A DNA stretch of 64,000 bases from Rhizobacter terrae (GCF_003852895.1 NZ_QUSW01000003.1:372001-436000), one strand, 5' to 3'. Shown: positions 33,635 to 41,062, numbered from the stretch's first letter. The notes: generated by a model from the sequence alone, not told the origin. Numbers and translations: made by a program.

Positions 33635-34933
33635 TCACGGCGATGAGAGTCGGTTGGATAGTCGACGAGCGACATCCACCGCAGCGTTGATCACAAGTTC
33701 GGCTGATTCCTCGGTCATAGGCCCAGTATGAACATTTGGGCCAAGCGTATGGCCAACATTGGCCAATGTGATGGCGTCGGCCGCGCTGCCTCCGCAGGAC
33801 ACCCACTCGCGAACTTGCTGGTCACCAGAAAGTGCGACGTCAGCATCACCATAGATGAGCCGAACTGCCGGCCTCATCGTGACCAAAAGGGAACAAGGCG
33901 AATCAGTCGAACTGACAATGTCAAGATGCGATCTCAATGTTCCTACATAGCCAGCAGGCGACGAATATTTGTCTCCCTGAGAAGCTCCTTCCAGAAAGTT
34001 TTTCGAGACCGTCTCTGTAATCTCATTAAGCAAAGCAACGGCGGTCTTCTTGCAGGCTGCACCGATACGCTCGCACTCAGAATTGATGAGGCGACGGCTT
34101 TCCTCCGGAATGCGCCCGACCGCGTAGCTGTCCCCGAGTGCGCGTTGCACGCATCGCGAGAAATGAAGTCTGAGAGCGTACTGAGACTCGCAGCGATCGA
34201 TCCGTGCCTGGAACACACCACTGGTTTGCCACTGATCGTTCGCCATTCCTGTCCCGATGAGCGCTGACACGCCCACCACACCAGTCCTGGACGGTTCCAG
34301 ACCATATGCCCCTTCAAAGACATCCTTCAAAACCAATGTTGTTCCAGAGTGCAGGATGAATACGACGCCCCGGTTTGCCAGATGCGTTGAAAGACTGGCA
34401 TCAGCTGCTAGCAAGACCTTGCCCAAGACCTCGGCGTAGTCCGAGCGTTCCACTCTCGCAGTCTCAAACGCGCGAATGCAAAACGGGGACAACGCATCCG
34501 CAGCAGCGTGCTCTCCCTCCCGGCAACCCACGCCAAGCGGGTCATTGCGAACAGTCACAAAGCCCCGGGCCGCCAGACGCTCAGCAAGATATCTGTAGGT
34601 ATAGGCGACCGAAGATCTGGGCGTGCTCCGAGCCAGAGACACCGACGGCATAGAGAAGTAGTCGCGGTCCGCCTCGGACACATAGTTGACGAAGACAACC
34701 AGAGGCCGACTGCCATCGTCATGGCATGGTGCAGTGACCTCGTAGACGGAACCAATGCCTTTGTCGATCGTGACCTGCCCCGTTCTGGATTCGATACAGG
34801 CAGGCTTCTGAGAGTCGGCCGTCATGCTCTTTGCATCTTCGGCGACCAAAGGTTTCTCGTTAACCACTGCAGCCTGTCCAGACGCAAACATCAGCAGAGC
34901 TAACGCGCCCAATAACCATCGAAGCACTTGCAT
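33635..34933 (-). CDS. Secreted alpha/beta-hydrolase-like protein in the peptide-export cluster
   Basis: 432 aa from ATG 34933 (AGGGA 6 bases upstream; a GTG at 34948 is an alternative). Signal peptide at residues 1-22 (WLLGALALLMFASGQAA). An alpha/beta-hydrolase plan is visible: LVVFVNYVSEADRD strand, nucleophile-elbow-like ILHSGTTL (Ser196), IYGDADVALS with Asp363/365 and NVGHTLG with His395. The GxSxG motif is degenerate (HSG). Several Cys suggest disulfides in the periplasm. It sits 37 bp from the exporter and 72 bp from a leader-peptide gene, so it may modify, process or give immunity to the exported peptide. That role is inference; I do not recognise the family. Confidence 0.6.
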   Translation of the reverse strand: MQVLRWLLGALALLMFASGQAAVVNEKPLVAEDAKSMTADSQKPACIESRTGQVTIDKGIGSVYEVTAPCHDDGSRPLVVFVNYVSEADRDYFSMPSVSLARSTPRSSVAYTYRYLAERLAARGFVTVRNDPLGVGCREGEHAAADALSPFCIRAFETARVERSDYAEVLGKVLLAADASLSTHLANRGVVFILHSGTTLVLKDVFEGAYGLEPSRTGVVGVSALIGTGMANDQWQTSGVFQARIDRCESQYALRLHFSRCVQRALGDSYAVGRIPEESRRLINSECERIGAACKKTAVALLNEITETVSKNFLEGASQGDKYSSPAGYVGTLRSHLDIVSSTDSPCSLLVTMRPAVRLIYGDADVALSGDQQVREWVSCGGSAADAITLANVGHTLGPNVHTGPMTEESAELVINAAVDVARRLSNRLSSP

Positions 34934-35005
34934 GGAGCATCCCTGCACTTGTCACCGTCAATTCTTCGAGAGAAGCCCGCAGCTCGAGCCGCGGGCCCGT
35001 GAAGC

Positions 35006-35278
35006 TTAGTGCCTCACCTTGCTGTCTTCGTTGTCGTCACTCGACTTCGGAGGCGGCCCCGAGGGGGCGGACGAGCCGGCGCTCGGGGCGCTGGCTCCGC
35101 CAGACGGAGCGACGGGGGTGCACTTCGTGTAAGACGCTCCAAACGGCCCAATGTCGATCTTGACGGTGACGATCGTACCGTTGCAAGTATTGGTGTTGGT
35201 CGTGGTGGTGGTCGTGGTGGTCTCGCCACCCCCATACACATGATCCAACGCAGGATCCGCTTTGCTCAAATATTCCAT
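35006..35278 (-). CDS. Candidate double-glycine leader peptide precursor 1 (Thr-rich, 90 aa)
   Basis: 90 aa from ATG 35276-35278 with AGAAGAG upstream. The N-terminus MEYLSKADPALDHVYGG ends in a GGG at residues 16-18, a plausible C39 cleavage site after Gly17. The remaining 73 residues start with a run of eight Thr (20-27), contain only two Cys (32 and 53) that could pair, a hydrophobic GTIVTVKIDIGPFGASY stretch, and a Ser/Pro/Gly-rich tail ending in an acidic-basic segment. Sandwiched between the HlyD adaptor and the hydrolase in one operon with the exporter. Bacteriocin, microcin or signalling peptide cannot be distinguished. Confidence 0.65.
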   Translation of the reverse strand: MEYLSKADPALDHVYGGGETTTTTTTTNTNTCNGTIVTVKIDIGPFGASYTKCTPVAPSGGASAPSAGSSAPSGPPPKSSDDNEDSKVRH

Positions 35279-35336
35279 CTGCTCTTCTTTCTATCTTGAA
35301 TGGGCCACCACTCCCAGCAGGCAGCCTTCGCTGTCT

Positions 35337-36701
35337 TCATACTCCCCCCTCCCCGCCATGGTTCGGCTTGGGATGAGCAGCAAGAACTTTCATCTGCGTT
35401 TTCGCAGCGAGGATGGGCTCGGCGACCCACTCCCAGATCGCTCGCCGGTCCTGGACTACATCGGCATCGAGCGCAAGCCCGGGCTTCAGGGCCTGTTGCC
35501 GACCAAATGCGATCACCGTCTGCTCGTCCAGCTGCACACGGACGAGAAAGAGCGCTTCGCCCGGTCCTACCTGCGCGCCCAACTGAGCGGCCAGCGGACC
35601 AGGCAGATCGCCCAGCGTGTAGGGCGAGCCGGAGACTGACAGCACTTGTCCGCGATAGAGGCCAAACTTCTGATACGGGTAGGCCGCGTACCGCAGATAG
35701 ACCCATTGGCCTGGTTGAACGAATCCGGCGGCTCGCGTGGGCGCGTAGAGATGCGCTTCCAAGGCGACGCTTCCGTCTTCGGACTCGGGCACCAAGGTGA
35801 CCAGGAGTTGGCCTGCCTGAACCGCCTGGCCAAGCGCTGGACCAAGGGCAGCAACCCGGTATCGCCTGATCTTGCTGGCGGTCGACAGCGCCGGCGCAAC
35901 AACCACGAACGTCTTCTTCGAGGCGTTCTCGTCCGCCTCCTGACGAATGCTTTCCTCTCCCCGCGCCAACTGTTGCAAGTCGTTCTGCCATTGGGCTTGC
36001 GCGGTTTGCCTGTCTTGCACCAGGACCTGCTGGTCATGCAGCAATGAAAGACGGACACGTTCCATCGACTGCAGGCGAGTCGTGATGTCGATCAGCTCTT
36101 CCTGCTTGCCTTGCGCCTGCACCTCGGAGACAAACCCCTCTCGGGCCAACTGGGCGAATCGGTCAGCACTTTTCTTGCCAAGCTCCACGCGCCTGCGTTG
36201 CATCGCCAACTCTTCTTCTGACTGCCGAAGCTCGGAAGACAGCGTGCGAAGGCGATCTGCCATCGATTGATCACGCTGCTTCACCTGCATTTCTCGCATC
36301 GCACGTTCCCGCTCGATGGACTGGCGCCTTGACTCGATCTGCCGGCCAATCCTGGTTTCCACGCCCCCGCCAGCCTGCTCACCGCCCAAGGCTTGGCGCT
36401 CCGTGTCAACAACCATGAGGACATCGCCGGGCTGCACCCGATCGCCCTGTGACACGAGCCGCTGCGATACCACCCCTGCCGTGGGCGCAGTGATGTTGAC
36501 GCTGCCCAAGGCCGGCACAAGGAGGCCCGGCACATGCGCCTTGCGGTTGACCTCGCCCAGGAAGACAAAGCTCACCAACAACACCGCCAAGAAGGCGGCG
36601 ACGGCCGTCGCTACGCTGAATCCAAGCGGCCGCACCAGACGCACTGTTCCCAGCCACTGAGCGCTGCGCGCCTCAACAGCCTCCTGACGAAAAAGCTTCA
36701 T
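35337..36701 (-). CDS. HlyD-family secretion adaptor (pairs with second PCAT)
   Basis: 454 aa from ATG 36701. Transmembrane helix at about residues 27-48 (VATAVAAFLAVLLVSFVFLG), lipoyl half-motif VNITAPTAGVVSQ with GDRVQPGDVLMVV, long coiled coil (about 105-265), and C-terminal barrel segments with YAPTRAAGFVQPGQWVYLRY and YQKFGLYRGQVLSVS. Paralogous to the HlyD protein at 27951 (shared YQKFG and FV.PxQ.V.LRY blocks). Operon with precursor 1, the hydrolase and the exporter. Preceded by copy B of the 69-bp repeat. Confidence 0.9.
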   Translation of the reverse strand: MKLFRQEAVEARSAQWLGTVRLVRPLGFSVATAVAAFLAVLLVSFVFLGEVNRKAHVPGLLVPALGSVNITAPTAGVVSQRLVSQGDRVQPGDVLMVVDTERQALGGEQAGGGVETRIGRQIESRRQSIERERAMREMQVKQRDQSMADRLRTLSSELRQSEEELAMQRRRVELGKKSADRFAQLAREGFVSEVQAQGKQEELIDITTRLQSMERVRLSLLHDQQVLVQDRQTAQAQWQNDLQQLARGEESIRQEADENASKKTFVVVAPALSTASKIRRYRVAALGPALGQAVQAGQLLVTLVPESEDGSVALEAHLYAPTRAAGFVQPGQWVYLRYAAYPYQKFGLYRGQVLSVSGSPYTLGDLPGPLAAQLGAQVGPGEALFLVRVQLDEQTVIAFGRQQALKPGLALDADVVQDRRAIWEWVAEPILAAKTQMKVLAAHPKPNHGGEGGV

Positions 36702-36751
36702 GCTCGCTCGCGCCCTTGGCACGTCCTCCACGTTGCGATGTCGCTGCATGG

Positions 36752-36820
36752 CATTGCATCGCAACGAGTGCATGGAGACCATGGCAAAGCTTTGTCATTG
36801 ACAAACACTCGTGCGACGTG
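36752..36820. repeat. 69-bp imperfect repeat, copy B
   Basis: Partner of 31357-31425 (same length, ungapped, about 80 percent identical by eye). It lies 51-119 bp upstream of the HlyD start at 36701 and just downstream of the zinc-ribbon gene, so it would act as the internal promoter/operator of the exporter operon. Confidence 0.75.
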
Positions 36821-36830
36821 CTTTCCAGAG

Positions 36831-37088
36831 TCAGGGCTTCAGGTGCACTTCTGGTTTGAAGAATGACCGAACACCATCGAGGTACTCGGCAGGCACGAAC
36901 CAGTCCGTCAACCCGCACGTCCCGCAAACGCGCAGCTTGTACTTGGCTCCGGTCAAGAGACCTGCCGGCAGACGATCGACCGCCACGCCACCACCGGCAT
37001 GGATCTCATGGGAATAGAACCGCGCATCGCCGCAGTGCCTGCACGCGGCCTTCTGCGGATGGTCCTTCGCCGCCTCGTTGAAGTGCAT
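36831..37088 (-). CDS. Small zinc-ribbon protein
   Basis: 85 aa from ATG 37088; a TTG at 37106 that overlaps the upstream TGA stop is an alternative coupled start. Two Cys pairs, CRHCGD near the N-terminus and CGTCGL at about residues 60-65, separated by a Gly-rich segment, then TDWFVPAEYL: a zinc ribbon of the widespread single-domain type. It contains no obvious DNA-binding extension. Directly follows the 52-aa leader-peptide gene, so the two are cotranscribed; it might be an immunity or regulatory factor, but this is unproven. Confidence 0.65.
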   Translation of the reverse strand: MHFNEAAKDHPQKAACRHCGDARFYSHEIHAGGGVAVDRLPAGLLTGAKYKLRVCGTCGLTDWFVPAEYLDGVRSFFKPEVHLKP

Positions 37089-37102
37089 GGCTGTCTCGAT
37101 CT

Positions 37103-37261
37103 TCAACTGGCGCCGTCTGCCGGCACGGGGGTAGGCATCGGGTCTGGCAAAGGGAACTTGCCGTGCCCTGGCAGAACCGGGATGACGGGCGTCCTGGTTT
37201 GCGGGACCACCGAGCCAGCGCCGCCGATAACCGCAATTTCTTCGCTCTTCAATTCGCGCAT
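37103..37261 (-). CDS. Candidate double-glycine leader peptide precursor 2 (Pro-rich, 52 aa)
   Basis: 52 aa from ATG 37261 with a perfect AGGAGG 5 bases upstream. The first 14 residues MRELKSEEIAVIGG match the classical double-glycine leader pattern (MREL..EEI..V.GG) of colicin-V/class II bacteriocin precursors, predicting cleavage after Gly14. The 38-residue core starting AGSVVPQTRTPVIPVLPGHG is rich in Pro (10) and lacks Cys. A longer in-frame start (GTG 37321) exists, but the Shine-Dalgarno and leader pattern favour 37261. Likely substrate of the C39 exporter at 31477-33597. Confidence 0.75.
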   Translation of the reverse strand: MRELKSEEIAVIGGAGSVVPQTRTPVIPVLPGHGKFPLPDPMPTPVPADGAS

Positions 37262-37532
37262 GCGCGCCTCCTGTCGCTTGTAAGTCGGCCTGTTCGCGGC
37301 AAGCCTTTCCGCCTCATTCACGAAGCCTCAATGCTTGCGAATGAAGGGCGCAGCGTAGAAGAGCTCAGCGGTTCAAGCGATACAAAGGCTCTGGCATTGC
37401 GTAGGATGAGAACTTGGTGTAAGTCGGTGAGCTCCGGGCCGTTCTGGATTCTCAGTCAGCAGCACGCCGATCGGCACAGAGGCAACGCTATAGCGCTCGC
37501 ACAAGCATGGAGCGCACGCCTCTGAAACGATC

Positions 37533-38186
37533 TCACCGAATCAGGCCGAGTCGCATTGCCTTCACCACTGCTTGATGCTTGTTGATGCAATCCAACTTCC
37601 GGGCCGCGTTGACGAGATGCCTCACGGCCGTCTGCTCACTGATGGACAGGATCTTCCCGACTTCCCAGGCGGTCTTTCCCTCCATCGTCCACATGAGTCC
37701 TTCAAGTTCGCGTCGAGTCAATTTTGGTGGATCGACTTCAGGCTCCGGAGGAAGCAGGACCTTCAATGCAACGTCCTGCGCATAGACGGTAAAGAGGCTG
37801 AGCTCCGCCGTCATTCGCGCCACTTCTCGCGAGTCGCTCGGCAAGGGTTGGTCGCAGTCGATACCAAAGAAGAAGTGCCTTTTCTGCGGGAGATGAAGTG
37901 CAAGTGCCACGCCAGAGTGAAACCCGAAGCGGGCCTGCCATTCCCAACGCCACCCCAAGCCTGCCTCTGTGTATGTGTTCTGATTCCACACGATGGGCCT
38001 CGTAGAGTGCTTGCAATGCTGCAAGACCGGGTCGCACTGGTTGTATTCCCGGTCGTCAAGCTCGGACGCTTCCAACGGGGTGTTGCTGACAAACAAGAAG
38101 TCGGAACCGCGGTCAGAGTGGTCCACAACGACAATGGCATTGATCGTCTTGACTTGCAGTACCGATGTGAAGTCCTCGTGAGGCAT
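37533..38186 (-). CDS. LuxR-type regulator 1 (autoinducer-binding-like domain, internal deletion)
   Basis: 217 aa. N-terminal autoinducer-binding-like domain with DPVLQHCKHSTRPIVWNQNTY and GVALALHLP; C-terminal GerE/LuxR HTH with WTMEGKTAWEVGKILSIS followed by EQTAVRHLVNAARKL. Relative to regulator 5 it lacks 19 residues directly after FTSVLQVKT (helix 1 of the ligand domain), an in-frame deletion that may alter ligand binding. Last gene of the four-gene regulator run, 50 bp after regulator 2. No luxI-type synthase is in the window, so it is a LuxR solo. Confidence 0.88.
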   Translation of the reverse strand: MPHEDFTSVLQVKTINAIVVVDHSDRGSDFLFVSNTPLEASELDDREYNQCDPVLQHCKHSTRPIVWNQNTYTEAGLGWRWEWQARFGFHSGVALALHLPQKRHFFFGIDCDQPLPSDSREVARMTAELSLFTVYAQDVALKVLLPPEPEVDPPKLTRRELEGLMWTMEGKTAWEVGKILSISEQTAVRHLVNAARKLDCINKHQAVVKAMRLGLIR

Positions 38187-38236
38187 TCTTCTCTCCCTTC
38201 CTGTGCACCGTTGTCGCAGGCTTCAGCATTGCCGAG

Positions 38237-38953
38237 TCATTGAATCAACCCTAGCCGCATCGCCTTGACCACGGCTTGGTGCTTATTGATGCATTCCAGC
38301 TTGCGCGTGGCATTGACCAGATGTCTTACCGCCGTTTGCTCGCTGATGGAAAGAATCTGCCCAACCTCCCAGGCCGTCTTGCCTTCCATCGTCCACTTGA
38401 GGCATTCGAGTTCGCGTCTCGTCAGATCCTCGAAGTCTTCATCGACCCGAAGTGAAGGAAGCAGCAAGCGAAGGCCAGCATCCTGCGCAAAGGCGGCAAA
38501 GAGGTGCAGCGCCGACACCATGCGGCTCAGCTCTAAACGATCGCTTGGTAGAGGTTCTGCGCGATCAAGTCCGATGTAGATGTGGAACCTCCTCGGCAAA
38601 TGCAAAGCCAACGCGATGCCGGTCTTGTACCCATGAGCCGCCTGCTCTTCCCAATGCGGCCCAAGTCCAAGGCTCGTGTACGTCCCTTGGTCCCAAACAA
38701 TCGGCGTGCTGAATGTCTTGCAATGTTGAGCCACAGGATCGACCCGTGCACGTTCGAAATTGCAAGCCAGAGGTTCGAAGGCCGCTGGCGTGTTGTCCAC
38801 CCAGGCGAATCGCGATTCAGTGTGAGTGACGTCCAGCACAACGGTCGCATTGAACTTCTCGAACCCGAGCCAGCCAGTGAACCGGTCAACTTCGGATCGA
38901 AATCCCTCTCGCGACTTGACACTGAGGACGGATGTGAACTCATCGAGGATCAT
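38237..38953 (-). CDS. LuxR-type regulator 2
   Basis: 238 aa from ATG 38953. Full-length: FTSVLSVKSREGFRSEVDRF at the N-terminus, WVDNTP, DPVAQHCKTFSTPIVWDQ, then YTSLG...W, GIALALHLP, and the LuxR HTH (LTRRELECLKWTMEGKTAWE, VGQILSISEQTAVRHL) with a GLIQ end. The DPVxQHCK signature is shared by all five paralogs. The spacing of Trp, Tyr, Asp and Pro residues fits the acyl-homoserine-lactone-binding fold, but the actual ligand is unknown. 25 bp downstream of regulator 3, so cotranscribed. Confidence 0.9.
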   Translation of the reverse strand: MILDEFTSVLSVKSREGFRSEVDRFTGWLGFEKFNATVVLDVTHTESRFAWVDNTPAAFEPLACNFERARVDPVAQHCKTFSTPIVWDQGTYTSLGLGPHWEEQAAHGYKTGIALALHLPRRFHIYIGLDRAEPLPSDRLELSRMVSALHLFAAFAQDAGLRLLLPSLRVDEDFEDLTRRELECLKWTMEGKTAWEVGQILSISEQTAVRHLVNATRKLECINKHQAVVKAMRLGLIQ

Positions 38954-38978
38954 TGGTCGTTGCCCTCTAGAAGCGTCT

Positions 38979-39701
38979 TCAGTGCAGGAGTCCCAGACGT
39001 AACGCCTTGACTACCGCGTGATGCTTGTTCACGCATCCGAGCTTGTGAGTTGCGTTGTTGAGGTGGCGAACTGCGGTCTGTTCGCTGATGGACAGGATTT
39101 GCGCAACTTCCCAGGCCGTCTTTCCTTCCATCGTCCAGCGGATGGTGTCCAGTTCCCTGGGTGTCAAGCGCGCGCAGACACGTTCTCTGGTCGTCGGCAG
39201 CAACACTTGCATCGCCGCCTCCTGAACGGAAACAGCGAACAACATCAAGTTCCCAGTCATTCGTTCGACCTCTCTACGGTCGTTAGGCAACTCCTGATCT
39301 CTATCAACGCCGATCCAGAAGTGGTGCCCGTGCGGCAGATGCAAGGCAAAGGTGATACCTGTGCAGTAACCGAATCGGGCCTGCTCCTCCCACTGCTCTC
39401 CTTGATCCACAGTCACATACGTGGTTTGGTTCCACGCGATAGGTGTGCCGTGACGCTTGCAGTGCTGCATCACGGGATCGCACTTCGCCCTCGTGACGTT
39501 TTCACAAATCTCTCGATACTCCTCCGGCATGTTGGCGACCCATGCAAACCGAGTCTCCGAGCCGATGCGATCTTCAGCAACCATTGCAGTCACTTGCTCG
39601 AATTCCAGATCCCTGGCGAAAGAAAGCACCGCCTTCAGCAGGTCATCTCGATTCTTGAGATCGAGCGTTGCCAGGCCAAAGTCAATAGCATCGACCGTCA
39701 T
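38979..39701 (-). CDS. LuxR-type regulator 3
   Basis: 240 aa from ATG 39701, which overlaps the TGA of regulator 4 (ATGA), indicating translational coupling. Ligand domain with FAWVANMPEEY, CDPVMQHCKRHGTPIAWNQ and GITFALHLPHGHHF; HTH LTPRELDTIRWTMEGKTAWE, then VAQILSISEQTAVRHLNNATH. It differs from regulators 1, 2 and 5 most in the first 30 residues and is closest to regulator 4. Confidence 0.9.
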   Translation of the reverse strand: MTVDAIDFGLATLDLKNRDDLLKAVLSFARDLEFEQVTAMVAEDRIGSETRFAWVANMPEEYREICENVTRAKCDPVMQHCKRHGTPIAWNQTTYVTVDQGEQWEEQARFGYCTGITFALHLPHGHHFWIGVDRDQELPNDRREVERMTGNLMLFAVSVQEAAMQVLLPTTRERVCARLTPRELDTIRWTMEGKTAWEVAQILSISEQTAVRHLNNATHKLGCVNKHHAVVKALRLGLLH

Positions 39702-40422
39702 CGAAGGATCCCCTGCCTCAAGGCCCGAATCACAGCGTGATGCTTGTTCGCGCACCCAAGCTTGTGCGTCGCGTTGTTGAGATGCCGGACCGCCGTCTGT
39801 TCACTGATGGACAGAATCTGGCCGACCTCCCATGCAGTCTTGCCCTCCATCGTCCACTGCAAGCACTCCATCTCGCGCAATGTCAATGCAACTTCATTGG
39901 CAGCGTCCCTTAACTCGGGCAGAAGCACAGCCAATGCGGGCTCCTGGACCAGGGAGGCAAACAGGCTCAGATCAGCCAGCAAACGTCCAGATTCGGTGGG
40001 GTCGGAGGGCAACTCGCCGAAGCGATCAATGCCGATGAAGAAGTGAATGCCCCGGGGGAAATGAAATGCCTGTGCCACCCCAGATGCGTAGCCAAAGGGT
40101 GCTTGATGCTCCCACTTGCCCAGGTGTCCAGCTGCCGCGTAGGTTCGGCGGTCCCAGATGATGGGCCGGGAGGATCGCTTGCAGTGCTGACACACCGGAT
40201 CGATCTTGCCAAGCTCCCTCGATGAGCCGAACGGCACATAGGCCCTGGGCATGTTGTCGACCGAGGCCCACTCCGTCTGCCCGTCACCCACGTCGACGAT
40301 GACGGAGGCCGTCATTCGCTCGAGTCGAGATCGTTAGCAAATCGAAGGCATTCGACGATCAAGTCTTCGCGACTTCGAACGTCCAGTACGGCGGTGAACC
40401 GCCTTTCCAGGCTGGCGTGCAT
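39698..40422 (-). pseudogene. LuxR-type regulator 4, split by a frameshift (possible translational coupling)
   Basis: Two overlapping frames replace one gene. The upstream frame, 40422-40312, encodes 36 aa beginning MHASLERRFTAVLDVRSRED, equivalent to the N-terminal helix of the other regulators. It ends in TGA overlapping the ATG (40315) of a 205-aa frame that begins MTASVIVDVGDG and carries the rest: WASVDNMP, IDPVCQHCKRSSRPIIW, the HTH with WTMEGKTAWEVGQILSIS, and stop at 39698. Together 241 residues, the size of its paralogs. Either a one-base shift disrupted the gene, or the halves are made separately through the ATGA junction; a sequencing error is also possible. The HTH part looks intact. 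Confidence 0.75.
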
Positions 40423-40792
40423 GCGCCCCTCTCCCCAAAGACACGGCGGGGAGTGTGCGCGGCAAGCGCACGGAACGCAATTCCCACCTTTGTAGGACTT
40501 GAGGCTTCACAAACTGCCGGAGACAGAGATCGGCAACTTGACTAGCGCGTGTGCTCTTGGTTGTCAATGCAAGGAGCTTGGCATTGTCGAATGCCAAGTC
40601 AAGCGAGGATGATGCGCCTCAAGAAACATCCGCTCAACATTTCTCCCGCGCACTCGGCCACTCGATAGGGCCAGAATGACGAAGGCCCGGGCACGGTCAT
40701 AGACACGTGGCACGGGCCAGCTAAGACACTACGACTGACGCGATGGGCCTGGAGCTATAGCAGCAATTCGGCGTCTTAACACGCCGTAGAGA
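40423..40792. other. 370-bp non-coding region upstream of the regulator 4-3-2-1 operon
   Basis: No gene found. Contains an inverted repeat at 40577-40598, a long hairpin at 40684-40718 (arms GGCCCG and CGGGCC, interior near-complementary) and a smaller hairpin CGGCGT/ACGCCG at 40769-40786 just past the precursor-3 stop, which may be its terminator although no T-run follows on the minus strand. The promoter of the regulator operon should lie here. Confidence 0.5.
40577..40598. promoter_or_regulatory. 22-bp inverted repeat, candidate LuxR operator
   Basis: Arms CTTGGCATT and AATGCCAAG are perfect 9-bp complements around GTCG. The length is close to a lux box (20 bp) and the position, 155 bp upstream of the regulator-4 start, suits an operator, but the sequence does not match the classical lux-box consensus. 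Confidence 0.5.
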
Positions 40793-40948
40793 CTACCAAG
40801 TCGTATAAGGGCCACTGGCACTTGATGTACCACCACCGACGAGGGCAAGCAGTTTGTCATCCAACGGCATCGGTGCCGACGGCACAGCCGGCTGCGTCGG
40901 CAGCTTCGCTTGGATTTGAGCAGTGGCCGGGGTTTGCTGTTGCGACAT
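40793..40948 (-). CDS. Candidate double-glycine leader peptide precursor 3 (51 aa)
   Basis: 51 aa, translated by hand from ATG 40948 to TAG 40793, with AGGAG 6 bases upstream. An N-terminal Gln/Pro/Ala-rich stretch (MSQQQTPATAQIQ) leads to LDDKLLALVGG at residues 29-39, a textbook double-glycine leader end (acidic residues, paired Leu, hydrophobic at -4, GG at -2/-1). Cleavage after Gly39 would release GTSSASGPYTTW, 12 residues with two aromatic residues and no Cys. Flanked by regulators 5 and 4, suggesting a secreted signal or small bacteriocin. Too short to be found by most gene callers. Confidence 0.75.
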   Translation of the reverse strand: MSQQQTPATAQIQAKLPTQPAVPSAPMPLDDKLLALVGGGTSSASGPYTTW

Positions 40949-40968
40949 GTGAGGCTCCTGGGATGGGG

Positions 40969-40985
40969 ACGCACGCCCTGTGCGT
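40969..40985. promoter_or_regulatory. Short inverted repeat upstream of precursor 3
   Basis: ACGCAC and GTGCGT arms around GCCCT, 21 bp upstream of the precursor-3 ATG and 77 bp after the regulator-5 stop. Could be an operator of the peptide gene or a weak terminator of regulator 5. Confidence 0.4.
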
Positions 40986-41062
40986 GAGACTCCATTCCAG
41001 CAGCGACATCAAGGTCTCGAAACTGTCAACTCTTACAGGTGTTGACGACCTGACCGACTGTT

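Noticed and set aside
40334-40597. 87-codon minus-strand frame starting in the 40577 inverted repeat
   Set aside because: Arg-rich translation, out of frame with the LuxR 4 N-terminal frame that it overlaps, and no Shine-Dalgarno.
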